Assembly: GCA_035532215.1 (NCBI GenBank)
Contig: DATKRK010000251.1
Span: forward strand, 5,445-69,444
Length of the DNA stretch: 64,000 bases
DNA from: JAICIG01 sp035532215
GTDB taxonomy: Bacteria > Planctomycetota > Planctomycetia > Pirellulales > JAICIG01
Reading direction: 5' to 3'
Each line of letters begins with the position of its first letter. Position 1 is the stretch's first letter. The notes under the pieces are model-generated. The model searched no databases. It was not told the origin of the DNA and saw only the letters and a list, made by a program, of their open reading frames with translations. Of this stretch, positions 8,444 to 16,578 are shown in pieces. The position numbers and the translations under genes are program-made.

Positions 8444-9136
8444 TCAATACTCCTGGTGCACTTCCGAATTCCAGTGATACAACGTCCGCGCCGAGGCCAC
8501 CCGCTTGAACGCTCGCGGGTCGTGGCGGAAGCCGGACTGGTCCAAGAGCCGGCCGACGCGAATCAGGTCGGCTTCGCTCATCGGCTCTTGCCGGGCGTCG
8601 GCGCCGAGATAGGCGATGGCGCCCTTGACGTAGATCACGGCCTCGTAGAGCGAGTCGCCCAGCCCGGCGCCGGCGTCGCCGCAGATGACGATCGTGCCGG
8701 CCTGGGCCATGAAGGCCGACATGTGGCCGACATTGCCGCCGACCACGATCTCGCCGCCTTTGAGCGAGATGCCGCAGCGCGAGCCGGCGTCGCCCTCGAT
8801 CGCCAACAAGCCGCCGTGCATCGAGGCGCCGGCCGATTCCGAGGCGCTGCCGCGGACGCGCACCTGGCCCGACATCAGGTTCTCGGCCACGCTACGGCCG
8901 ACGTTGCCCTGGATCGTGACGCGGGCGCGCTGGTTCATGCCCGCCACGAAGTAGCCGGCGTCGCCTTCAATTTCAATGTCGAGTTCGGCGTTCACTCCGA
9001 CGGCGATGTTGTGCTTGCCCTGCGGATGCTTGACGCGCACCTTCAGGCCGGCCAGTTCGGCGGCCGGGCGGTGCAAAAAGGCGTTCAGCTCGCGCACGCT
9101 GCGCTCGGCCAGGTCGAATTCGATCACACGTTCCAT
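8444..9136 (-). CDS. mgsB: N-methylglutamate synthase-like subunit B (GXGXG beta-helix domain)
   Basis: A 230-residue protein equal to the C-terminal GXGXG domain of glutamate synthase. It is built from repeating turns such as GDAGYFVAG, GNVGRSVAENLMSGQVRVRG, GDAGSRCGISLKGGEIVVGG and GNVGHMSAFMAQAGTIVICG, typical of the right-handed parallel beta-helix. The start is the ATG at 9136 (MERVIEFD), which overlaps the mgsA stop by 13 bases. A longer reading frame upstream lacks homologous sequence and is not used. It forms the structural link between the amidotransferase-like and FMN subunits. Confidence 0.85.
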   Translation of the reverse strand: MERVIEFDLAERSVRELNAFLHRPAAELAGLKVRVKHPQGKHNIAVGVNAELDIEIEGDAGYFVAGMNQRARVTIQGNVGRSVAENLMSGQVRVRGSASESAGASMHGGLLAIEGDAGSRCGISLKGGEIVVGGNVGHMSAFMAQAGTIVICGDAGAGLGDSLYEAVIYVKGAIAYLGADARQEPMSEADLIRVGRLLDQSGFRHDPRAFKRVASARTLYHWNSEVHQEY

Positions 9137-10020
9137 GCGTAGATGCGCTCGGGCTGAGGTTCGAAGAGCGTGGCTTGTTCGATGCCCGGCAGGTGCGCCA
9201 GCGAGCGATACTCGGAAGCGACCGCCACGTAAGCGTCGGTCTCGGCGGCGACGGCCGGCTTGCAGGCGAAGGCGTCGCGGACGACCACCAGCGAATCGAG
9301 CGTGGCGATCACCAGCGTATAAAAACCGTCGAGTTCGGCGAACGAGCGTTCGATCGCCGTCTCCAGCGGATCGCCTTCGCGCATCCGCCATTCGAGAAAC
9401 CGGCAAGCCGCTTCAGTGTCGTTGTCGGTTTCGAAGCGAATGCCTTTGCGCTGGAGCTTGCGACGGATCATGTGGTGATTCGAGAACGAGCCGTTGTGGA
9501 CCAGGCAAAAATCCTCGCCCGCCGAAAACGGATGCGCGTGCAACGGCGACACGGCACTCTCGGTGGCCATCCGCGTGTGGCCGACGGCGTGCGAGCCGGC
9601 CAGTCGCCCGAAGCCGTAACGCTCGGCGATTTCGCGCGGATGGCCTTCGTCTTTGACCAGCCGCATCGACTTGCCGACCGCAAGCAGGTGGATGCCAGGG
9701 ACGTTGGCCGCCAGCCACGCTCGCAAGGCGTCTCGGGAAACGTCGGCCACCAACTCGGCCGATGCGGCCGAAGTTTTCCAGCGAGATCTGATTCCCAGTT
9801 CGGCCTCGATCCGTTTGGCCAGCGCCGGCCAATCGATCGGCGGAGAATCGCAAAACAGGCTGAACCGCCGGGAATTCGCGGCCGTTTGACTCTCGAACAC
9901 GGCCAGGCCGGCCGAGTCCGGGCCGCGTTCGCCCATCGCCACGAGCATCGGCGTCACGAGTTCGCCAAGGCGCTCGCGCTGGCTGGGATCTTTGATCAGC
10001 AGGCCGACGATTCCGCACAT
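9124..10020 (-). CDS. mgsA: N-methylglutamate synthase-like subunit A (class II glutamine amidotransferase fold)
   Basis: A 298-residue class II (Ntn) amidotransferase-like protein. I start it at the ATG at 10020, because the family requires Cys2 as nucleophile and the sequence then begins MCGIVGLL. The upstream extension to 10167 is ignored. Further motifs are GERGPDSAG, VGHTRMATESAVSPLHAHPF, DFCLVHNGSFSNH and the TDNDTEAACRFLEW segment, all matching the glutamine-binding pocket. It is the first gene of the mgsABC group and overlaps mgsB by 13 bases. In the methylamine pathway it releases the gamma-substituent of the glutamyl donor, and in GlxB-type systems its donor is unknown. Confidence 0.85.
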   Translation of the reverse strand: MCGIVGLLIKDPSQRERLGELVTPMLVAMGERGPDSAGLAVFESQTAANSRRFSLFCDSPPIDWPALAKRIEAELGIRSRWKTSAASAELVADVSRDALRAWLAANVPGIHLLAVGKSMRLVKDEGHPREIAERYGFGRLAGSHAVGHTRMATESAVSPLHAHPFSAGEDFCLVHNGSFSNHHMIRRKLQRKGIRFETDNDTEAACRFLEWRMREGDPLETAIERSFAELDGFYTLVIATLDSLVVVRDAFACKPAVAAETDAYVAVASEYRSLAHLPGIEQATLFEPQPERIYAWNV

Positions 10021-10336
10021 GTTCGAACCCACCATCGGGCAATTCGACAAGCGCACCGCTTGCATCGGATGCGCACGACGCTCGGCCGCCAGACGAGCAT
10101 GAACGTCTCTGAGTATATCGTGCGAAAAGGCGGAAGTAGAGCCCCTGGCGGCGTAGTTTGTAGGCAACGCCCTCGGCCGGTCAGTAGGTGGAGGGCCGGG
10201 CGCCCCCGCCCGGCCAGCCGTTTACGGAAGCTTCGTTGCTCCATGACGGGCGAGGGCGCCCGTTCCTCCATGACGGGCGAGGGCGCCCGTTGCTCCATTG
10301 CAAAGGGCGATCAGCCCGCCCCTGGCGTCGCACGTC
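10021..10336. other. 316-bp intergenic region upstream of mgsA
   Basis: The region between the mgsA start and the stop of the 1262-residue surface protein carries three GC-palindrome units (10190-10296) and no convincing gene. Its mgsA-proximal part must hold the operon promoter, but I see no clear consensus -35/-10 pair. Confidence 0.45.
10190..10296. repeat. Three GC-palindrome units
   Basis: Units lie at 10190-10215, 10246-10269 and 10273-10296. The first is an exact 25-base reverse complement of the units at 7025-7049 and 7060-7084. The second and third share ACGGGCGAGGGCGCCCGT and stand in tandem with a 27-base period. Each can fold into a short GC-rich hairpin. Placed after the stop of the surface protein gene, they could help terminate it. 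Confidence 0.8.
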
Positions 10337-13300
10337 TTAAGCGATATGCGTAAAGAACTCGTCGGATGCCAGGATTTGGATGGCCGCGTTCTCAATGGCG
10401 CCCGTGCTCAGCGATGACGGGTTGTTCGTGAGCATGTTCAGCCAAGTTTGGCGTCCCGACGCGTCGATGGCCCGGTGCAGGAAGGCGGCGAAAAAGCCGT
10501 CGACCAGTTGGGCGCTCGATTCCTGCCCGTTGATGAAGGCCGTCGCGACTTGCAACCTCGACTCGCCATTTTGCAACAGGCCGGTCCACATTGCGAGGCC
10601 GGCGGAATCGGCGGGACGCTCCACGATGTCGTTATAGAGCGCGCCAATGAAGTCGCTGTCGGTCGGGTGCAGGTTGCCGGTATACTCCTGCGAAGTGACG
10701 AAGCCGGAGACGACGGCCTCTTCGGTGGCCGAATTGCTGAAATCATTGAGCCAGAACGCCTTGCCGGCGGCGTCGGGACTGCGGCCCAAGAACGTCTGGT
10801 AATACTGGTCGAGTTCGTTGGTTCGATGCTCGGTCGAATTCCAGACGCCGCGGGCCACGTCGGCCCGCGTCGCCCCGTTGGCCATCTGCCCTTTCCAGTA
10901 CGCTAAGCTCGCGCTGTCGGCGGCGCGCCCCAAGACGCTTTCGTAGACGGAGTTGATGTAGGCGCCGTTCGGGTCGGATGAACTCGACGAAGACGCAGCA
11001 TTGTTAGGCGAGTACGGCAAAGGCGAAAGCGTGCTCGTCACCAAGTTGCCGAAGTCCACCCCCGCTTGGGTTTGTCCGACGGTGACCGTCACGGTTTGCA
11101 CGGGGGTCGTTATGGTGACCCCGTGGTTCGCCGAAACGACTTCCTTGACCGTGTAGGTTCCGGCAGGCAGCCCAATGAAGGAGAAGTTTCCGTTGGCGTC
11201 GGTGGTCGTCGAGGGATTATTCGGCCCCGGAACGCCGGAGCCGTCCTTGTCGATGAACACCGTTCGCCCGGCCAGCCCCGGTTCGCCGGAATCGAGTTTG
11301 CCGTTGAGATTGTTGTCCGCAAAGACCGTACCGGTGATGTTCGGCGTCGTGGTGTCGACGGCTTCGCCGAAATTCACGTTGCTCGTGGCCTGGCCGGCGG
11401 TCACGGTCACCGTTTCGAGCGGGGGCGTGGAAAGGACCGTGCCCGAGGGGATCACCTCGCGAACGGTGTAGGTTCCGGCCGCCATCGCCAAAAAGGCGTA
11501 AGTGCCGTTGGAACTGGTCACGGTCGTCGGCTCGCCGGAATCAAGCTTGCCGTTGTTGTTCGAATCGATGTAGACCGTCCGTCCCGACACGCCCTGCTCG
11601 CCCGAATCGAGTTGGCCGTTGCCGTTGGAGTCGGTGAACACCGTGCCGGTGATCGAGGGCCGATCGCCGAAATTCACGCCGGACGTCGTGTGGGCGGCGC
11701 TGACCGCGATGGTTTGCGTGCCGGTGGTCAGCGTCACGCCCGTCGGCAGGACTTCCATCACGGTGTATGTGCCCGGAGCAATTCCGGTGAACGAGTAATT
11801 GCCGTTGCTGTCGGTGACGGTCTTGGGGTTGTTGGCGGGCGAGCCGGTATTGTCGACGTTGAGAAACACCGTTTGGCCCGGCACGCCCGGTTCGCTGGAA
11901 TCGAACTGCGCGTTGCCGTTTTCGTCGATGAATACCGAGCCGGTGATCGCCGGCAACTCACCGAAGTCGATGTTCTGCACGGTGTTGCCGTTGGTCACGG
12001 CGGCCGTTTGGGTTGTCGCCGTGGTCAAAGTCACGTTCGTGGACAGCACTTCCATCACCTGATACGTTCCGGCGGCCAGACCCGAAAACACGAAGTTGCC
12101 GCTGGCGTCGGTGGTGGTCGAAGGGTTGCTGGCATCGGGGACTCCCGTGTTGTCCACGTTCAGAAACACCGTGCGGCCGGCGACGCCCGCTTCCCCCGAA
12201 TCGAGCGTGCCGTTGCCGTTGAGATCGGTGAACACCGTGCCTTCGATCGACGGACCCTCGCCGAGGTTGACGCCGGTCGTGGTCTGGTTGGCCGTGACCG
12301 TCACGTCTTGGTTCGTCGTGGTCAAAGTAACCCCGGCCGCCACGACTTCGCGCACCTTGTAGGTTCCAGCGGCGAGACCGGTGAAATAGTATTTGCCGAG
12401 CGAATCGGTGGTCGTCGAAGGATTGTTGGCGTCGGGCGCACCCGTGCCATCGTTGTTGAGAAACACCGTGCGGCCCGCCAAGCCGATGTCGCCCGCGTCG
12501 AACGTGCCGTTGGTGTTCATGTCGACGAACACGGTGCCGGAGATCGAAGGCGGCACTTCGCCGAAGTTGATCGCCGACGTGACCTGTCCGGCGGTTACGG
12601 TGATGTTTTGCGCGGGGGTGGTGATCTGCGTGCCTGCGGGCGCTACCTCCTTGACGGTGTAATTCCCGGCAGCGATGCCCATGAAGTAATACAGGCCCTG
12701 GGCATTGGTCGTGGTCTGCGGATCGCTGGCGGTGAGCGAGCCGGTTCCGCTTTGATCGATGTACACCGTTCGCCCGGCAATCGCCTGTTCGCCCGAGTCG
12801 GCCTGGCCGTTTTTATTCGCGTCGATGAACACCAGGCCGTCGATCGACGGCAATTCGCCGAACACCAGGCCCGAGGCGCCGCTGCCGGAGCCGACCGTCG
12901 CCGTTTGCGTGCCCGTCGTCAGCGTGACGCCCGAGGGCAGTTGCACCATCACCGTGTAAGTTCCGGCCGCCTGGCCGTTGAAGGAAAACGTGCCGGTGGA
13001 GGAGCTGGTCGTGTGCGGGTTGTTGGTCGGCGAGCCGGAGTTGTCGACGTTCAAAAACACGGTGGCGCCCACAAGGCCGGGTTCGCCCGAATCCATCGCG
13101 CCGTTGCCGTTGAGATCGACGAACACCGTGCCGGAAATCGACGGCTGCTCGCCGAAGTTGGTCCCCGAGGTCGTTTGGCCGGAAGTGACCGTGATAGTTT
13201 GCGTGCCGGTCGTGAGCGTAACCCCTGAGGGCAGCACTTCGCGCACGGTGTAAGTTCCCGCTGCCAACCCGGCGAAGGTGTAATTGCCGTTGGCGTCGGT

Positions 13301-14125
13301 CGTGGTCTGCGGATCGCTGGCGGTCAGCGAGCCGGTTCCGCCTTGATCGATGTACACCGTTCGCCCGGCCACGCCTTGCTCGCCGGAATCCATCTGCCCG
13401 TTGCCGTTGACGTCGCTGAAGACCGTGCCGTCGATGCTGTCGAGCGTGACGGAGCTGATGCGGACGAGTTGATTGTTCGAGCCCACCGGCAACGATTGGA
13501 ACGTGCTGCTGTCGGCCGCCGTGGTGGGAACCGCGGCGATGGCGTTGACCACTTGCATGCCATTGCCGATGATTTTGCCGAACACGGCGTACCCGCCGCT
13601 GTTGCTCGCTCCTAGCGTGTTCGTGTTGTCGACGGTGTTGATGAACCACTCGTCGGTGGCGCTGTTCGCGACGCTGGTCCTGGCCATGGCCACGGTGCCG
13701 GCGATGTTCGGCAAATTGTATTCCAGCGGGATCGGCGCGTTCGTCGGAATCGTGGTGAACTGCGAAGTGCTGGTGTAGGTCGTCGTGGACGACGTGAAGC
13801 CGCCGGTTTGCACGATGAAGTTCGGCACCGAGCGGTGGAAGATCGTATCCGTAAAGGCGCCGCTCTCGATGTAGCTCAGGAAGTTGGCGACGCTCTGCGG
13901 AGCGGCGCTCGGCAGCAATTCGATCTGGAAGTTTCCGTAATTGGTATCGACCGTCACGATCGGGTCGGAGCTCAGATACCAACGGGCTTCGAGCCGTTCG
14001 GCGCCAAAAGAGCGACCGGAAACGCCCTGAAGGCGGTCTCGGCGAGGAGGGCGACGGCGAGCAGTGCGTGAACGCTTCGAACCAGCAAATGTGTGCAGAA
14101 AAGACGACCCCAGCATGAAAATCAA
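10337..14125 (-). CDS. Secreted cyclophilin-type PPIase with eight SdrD-B-like repeats and DUF4214-type C-terminus
   Basis: A 1262-residue surface protein. The basic N-terminus is followed by ERLEARWYLS (about residue 43), a LEPR-XLL-like motif seen in exported planctomycete giants. Residues 55-215 form a cyclophilin domain (VTVDTNYGNFQIELLPS, SYIESGAFTDTIFHRSVPNF). Residues 229-1026 hold eight repeats of about 100 residues, each opening with a variant of I-x-GTVFxDxNGNGxxDSGE, the SdrD B-like fold with Ca-binding-type Asp/Asn runs. Residues 1051-1261 contain DUF4214-type units (YINSVYESVLGRAADSASL and related). ATG at 14125 is used; ATG at 14116 is possible. The same terminal signatures occur in the 7014-residue protein, suggesting one export system. 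Substrates of the isomerase domain are unknown. Confidence 0.85.
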   Translation of the reverse strand: MIFMLGSSFLHTFAGSKRSRTARRRPPRRDRLQGVSGRSFGAERLEARWYLSSDPIVTVDTNYGNFQIELLPSAAPQSVANFLSYIESGAFTDTIFHRSVPNFIVQTGGFTSSTTTYTSTSQFTTIPTNAPIPLEYNLPNIAGTVAMARTSVANSATDEWFINTVDNTNTLGASNSGGYAVFGKIIGNGMQVVNAIAAVPTTAADSSTFQSLPVGSNNQLVRISSVTLDSIDGTVFSDVNGNGQMDSGEQGVAGRTVYIDQGGTGSLTASDPQTTTDANGNYTFAGLAAGTYTVREVLPSGVTLTTGTQTITVTSGQTTSGTNFGEQPSISGTVFVDLNGNGAMDSGEPGLVGATVFLNVDNSGSPTNNPHTTSSSTGTFSFNGQAAGTYTVMVQLPSGVTLTTGTQTATVGSGSGASGLVFGELPSIDGLVFIDANKNGQADSGEQAIAGRTVYIDQSGTGSLTASDPQTTTNAQGLYYFMGIAAGNYTVKEVAPAGTQITTPAQNITVTAGQVTSAINFGEVPPSISGTVFVDMNTNGTFDAGDIGLAGRTVFLNNDGTGAPDANNPSTTTDSLGKYYFTGLAAGTYKVREVVAAGVTLTTTNQDVTVTANQTTTGVNLGEGPSIEGTVFTDLNGNGTLDSGEAGVAGRTVFLNVDNTGVPDASNPSTTTDASGNFVFSGLAAGTYQVMEVLSTNVTLTTATTQTAAVTNGNTVQNIDFGELPAITGSVFIDENGNAQFDSSEPGVPGQTVFLNVDNTGSPANNPKTVTDSNGNYSFTGIAPGTYTVMEVLPTGVTLTTGTQTIAVSAAHTTSGVNFGDRPSITGTVFTDSNGNGQLDSGEQGVSGRTVYIDSNNNGKLDSGEPTTVTSSNGTYAFLAMAAGTYTVREVIPSGTVLSTPPLETVTVTAGQATSNVNFGEAVDTTTPNITGTVFADNNLNGKLDSGEPGLAGRTVFIDKDGSGVPGPNNPSTTTDANGNFSFIGLPAGTYTVKEVVSANHGVTITTPVQTVTVTVGQTQAGVDFGNLVTSTLSPLPYSPNNAASSSSSSDPNGAYINSVYESVLGRAADSASLAYWKGQMANGATRADVARGVWNSTEHRTNELDQYYQTFLGRSPDAAGKAFWLNDFSNSATEEAVVSGFVTSQEYTGNLHPTDSDFIGALYNDIVERPADSAGLAMWTGLLQNGESRLQVATAFINGQESSAQLVDGFFAAFLHRAIDASGRQTWLNMLTNNPSSLSTGAIENAAIQILASDEFFTHIA
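11030..13435 (-). repeat. Eight tandem coding repeats with a period of about 300 bp
   Basis: Repeat boundaries, taken at the I-x-GTVF motif, fall near 13432, 13132, 12840, 12540, 12240, 11940, 11650 and 11330. The spacing is 290-320 bases. These are the SdrD-B-like modules of the surface protein, similar enough in DNA to allow unequal recombination. Confidence 0.8.
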
Positions 14126-14497
14126 CTCCCAAAGCCTCGAAAGTCCCGGTAAGATTCATTAAAACCGCCGATTTCAAACGCGGCAAGGAAAAAGCTGCGT
14201 TTGGCGGGCAGACTGCGGGAGAATCCGAACGTTAGGGCTGCGCTTGCTTGTCCGAATGTGCGTTTTCGCTCGCACTCAAGCGCTGTAAAAGCGAAACGCT
14301 GCACTAAAAACAACGGCCCCCCGCGACCGTCTGATCGAGCAGGCGTCGATACGCCAAAAAGCGTATGCCGTTTGCGTCAAGTCGATTGCACTTTTGCAGA
14401 TACGACTTTCAAAAAGTTGCTCCGCGCCAACTCGTTCGTTAGACTGCCGCACAAGATTGCTACGGATTTCGTCAATCGGTCACTCGGGAGCCTGGCA
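14126..14497. other. 372-bp divergent intergenic region
   Basis: It separates the leftward surface-protein gene from the rightward H1-like gene and must contain both promoters. The sequence is less GC-rich than its surroundings and has several short inverted motifs (for example GCGTTTTCGCTCGC near 14261). I find no consensus promoter strong enough to assign. Confidence 0.4.
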
Positions 14498-14956
14498 ATG
14501 GCGAAAAGAAAGTCGTCCGCGAAGAAACCGGTAAAGCAAGGGGCCAAGCTCCTTCAGGCCGCCAAGAAGTCGCCGAAGAAGGCCCCTTCGAGAACAAAGC
14601 CGGTCAAAATACGAGCGCGGAAAAAAGTCGCCGCCAAGAAGACTGCCGCCAAGAAGACTGCCGCCAAGAAAAAGGCGGCCTCAAAACGGCTGCCGACCAA
14701 GCGGGCGGCGGCGAAGCCCTCCCAAAAGTCCAAGCCCGTGGCCAAAAAAGCGGCGCCGCGCTCGAAGCCTGCGGCGCAATCGCCGGCGAGCATGCCCGTC
14801 GGACCCGCACAACCGCCGATGGTCGAATCGGTCGCCGCGCAGCCGGCGGACCTCGGCTCCCTGCTGACGCCGGGCCTCGCTGAGATCATGGAAGACATCG
14901 ACGCCGACGACGGGAGAATGGCCGGCGACGACGCCACTTGGCTGGAAGAAGACTGA
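14498..14956 (+). CDS. Lysine/alanine-rich histone H1-like protein
   Basis: A 152-residue strongly basic protein. Residues 1-95 are rich in Lys, Ala and Pro with KKTAAKKTAAKKK-type repeats, like the C-terminal tail of eukaryotic histone H1 and bacterial Hc1/HctA or AlgP-type DNA-binding proteins. The last 40 residues are different: they are acidic (MEDIDADDGRMAGDDATWLEED). At DNA level a 15-base unit is repeated three times at 14630-14674. The start ATG at 14498 has a GGGAG site at 14486-14490; the open frame to 14201 is not needed. The likely role is nucleoid binding with an acidic self-regulating tail, an inference from composition rather than from a defined domain. Confidence 0.7.
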   Translation: MAKRKSSAKKPVKQGAKLLQAAKKSPKKAPSRTKPVKIRARKKVAAKKTAAKKTAAKKKAASKRLPTKRAAAKPSQKSKPVAKKAAPRSKPAAQSPASMPVGPAQPPMVESVAAQPADLGSLLTPGLAEIMEDIDADDGRMAGDDATWLEED

Positions 14957-14975
14957 ACCACTTCGTCCAGCTCGC

Positions 14976-15296
14976 TCAGGACCACAACGCCCGAACTTGC
15001 TGGCGGATGTTCTGGCGCGTGTCCGCGGAAGGCGTTGCGCCCGCCGATTCGTCATCGGCCGCAACAGCGGCCGCCGAGCACGTGAAGCGCCGCTTCACGC
15101 CGGCCGGCAGAAAGCGGCTGAGTTGCGCGTAGCCAAACTGGTCGCTCGAGCGGCCTCGATAGGCATGGAAGTATTTCTGCGGAAAGCAGACATAGAGCCA
15201 ATCTTTGGCGCGAGTCAGCGCCACGTAGAACAACCGACGTTCTTCCTCGATTTGTTCAGCCGAGCCCGTCGCCATGTCCGAAGGAATATTTCCATC
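14976..15296 (-). pseudogene. 3' remnant of a UvrD/Rep-type helicase gene
   Basis: About 106 codons match the extreme C-terminus of a UvrD-family ATP-dependent helicase. DGNIPSD is followed by EEERRLFYVALTRAKDWLYV, the conserved motif VI, where the arginine after ALT contacts ATP, and then by a plausible native C-terminal tail. Everything upstream is missing: no Walker A, Walker B or other helicase motif lies anywhere nearby on this strand, and the codons before DGNIPSD are unrelated. The breakpoint is close to 15296. An open frame continues to an ATG at 15416, but a helicase cannot work from this fragment. It is best read as the relic of a deletion or rearrangement. Confidence 0.75.
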
Positions 15297-15539
15297 AACC
15301 CCGATAAAACGCCTTGTTCGTTCGTCGCGTGCGTGCTTGCGCGATCGTGCATCCGTGCAATTCTCCCATCGAGAGGCATCCCCAACCGCAGGCGATTGTA
15401 CTGCACGCGGCCTCAAGCAAGCTACCGAATTCAGCAGCTTTTTGGCGAGGGGCTATAGAATCGCCTGTTTCGGGGCGGAATCGGCTTTCGAGTTTCTTTC
15501 GCCCTAGTCCGGGTTGCAGGATTTGTAAGTCGAGGGTGG

Positions 15540-15568
15540 TTGCAAACTTTCAGGTATCAATCTATGGT
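15540..15568 (+). promoter_or_regulatory. Candidate sigma-70-type promoter for the basic two-module protein gene
   Basis: TTGCAA at 15540-15545 and TATGGT at 15563-15568 are separated by 17 bases. The pair stands about 60 bases before the ATG at 15627. It is an imperfect match and could be chance. Confidence 0.33.
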
Positions 15569-15626
15569 TGTAACATACGAAAGCGGGTCAGCATCTTTTT
15601 TCATTACGGAATCGTTCTCTCCGCCA

Positions 15627-16205
15627 ATGGCAAAGAAAACTTCTCAAGAGGGCACGAGCAAGAGCGACTTAGCTCGTCAGTATCTCTCCAGGCATCCCGG
15701 CGCGAGCGTTGCTCAAATTACTGATGGACTGAAAGCCGAGGGAGTCGAAATCTCGAAGGCTTTGGCGAGCAAGATCAAGTACGGTCGCTCGGCGAATGGC
15801 GCGACGAAGAAGCGGGGCGGTCGCCGCAAGGGCGCCGGCGGCAGCGTCGCCGGCGGCAGCGTCGCCGGCGGCAGCGTCGCCGCGGGCTCCACGAGCAAGG
15901 CCGAGGCGATTCGCCAATCGATTCGGCGGTTCGGCAAGCGCTTTCGCCCGCGCGACGTGATCGCCGATCTGGCCGAAAAAGGCGTCGAAGTTTCTTCGGC
16001 GCAGGTCAGCACGATCGCCAAGACAATGGGCATGCGTCCGCGACGCAAGGGCCGCGGCCCGGCGGCGACCGGCGCTCGCCCGGCCGCCACTCGCTCTGAG
16101 GAATTATCGCTGGCCGCACTGGTCGCGACGAAACGGTTAAGCGACCAACTGGGCGGAATCGAAAACGTCAAATCGGCTCTCGACGCGCTGTCCAAGATCC
16201 TCTAG
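15627..16205 (+). CDS. Basic protein with two winged-helix-like modules
   Basis: A 192-residue basic protein of unknown function, probably DNA-binding. Two similar helical modules are visible: DLARQYLSRHPGASVAQITD with following residues (about 12-50), and AIRQSIRRFGKRFRPRDVIA with following residues (about 94-140). Each ends in a KGVEVSSAQVSTI-like recognition segment. A Gly/Ser/Ala/Val linker made of three GSVAG units joins them; its DNA is a 15-base unit repeated three times at 15841-15885. The C-terminus (LSDQLGGIENVKSALDALSKIL) may be amphipathic. I choose the ATG at 15627 because upstream residues look unstructured and a candidate promoter lies at 15540-15568. A clear ribosome site is not visible. 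The family name is not recognised. Confidence 0.65.
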   Translation: MAKKTSQEGTSKSDLARQYLSRHPGASVAQITDGLKAEGVEISKALASKIKYGRSANGATKKRGGRRKGAGGSVAGGSVAGGSVAAGSTSKAEAIRQSIRRFGKRFRPRDVIADLAEKGVEVSSAQVSTIAKTMGMRPRRKGRGPAATGARPAATRSEELSLAALVATKRLSDQLGGIENVKSALDALSKIL

Positions 16206-16578
16206 TCGCCCCCGGCTCTATTGATCTCCGTCCACGGAACCCGCTGCGGTCTTAACGGCCGTAGCGGGTTTTCAGTAGCGCGGCCTCGCCCGCGTGGCGC
16301 TGGGATGCCGAACGGGCGCCTGGCGGGAAAATCCGATCTAGAGTCGCCACGTCTTGCGGCGATGCGTTTGTTTGGCTTTCCACGCCTCGGCTTTGCCCCG
16401 CCCGGTCTCGCTCGACGAAGATCATCCCGATCGCTTGTACGACACGGCCCGCGAACCCCTCGATTACATTTCAGCAAGCTTGCCGGCGCAAAAGATCGGT
16501 TCGCAGGCTGGCGCCGTAATAGGCGTGTGCCGACCTCATTTCGAGGGCCGGCGTTGCACGGCCTGGGGAGCACATGTC
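16206..16578. other. 373-bp intergenic region
   Basis: It holds the terminator of the preceding gene at 16238-16272 and the leader of the small secreted protein gene, including its GGGGAG ribosome site at 16565-16570. The open frame from 16354 that reads into the next gene lacks protein-like composition. Nothing else stands out. Confidence 0.45.
16238..16272 (+). terminator. Rho-independent-type terminator
   Basis: AACCCGCTGCGG pairs with CCGTAGCGGGTT around a short TTAA-containing loop, with one G-T wobble, and is followed by TTTT. It lies 33 bases after the stop of the basic two-module protein gene and is the clearest intrinsic terminator in the window. Confidence 0.75.

Noticed and set aside
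9124..10167. Longer N-terminus for MgsA
   Set aside because: Class II amidotransferases need Cys at position 2, which is satisfied only by the start at 10020.
11066..13228. 720-codon open frame on the plus strand
   Set aside because: It is antisense to the SdrD-B repeats. Its Arg/Gly/His/Asp-rich composition is the mirror of the repeated coding strand, with no domain or ribosome site.
11030..13435. Possible CRISPR-like array
   Set aside because: The repeats are about 300 bp, imperfect and coding, with no short identical repeats separated by unique spacers.
14976..15416. Intact 146-residue gene
   Set aside because: Only the distal part matches a helicase C-terminus. The first 40 codons are unrelated and the ATPase core is missing, so it is listed as a remnant.
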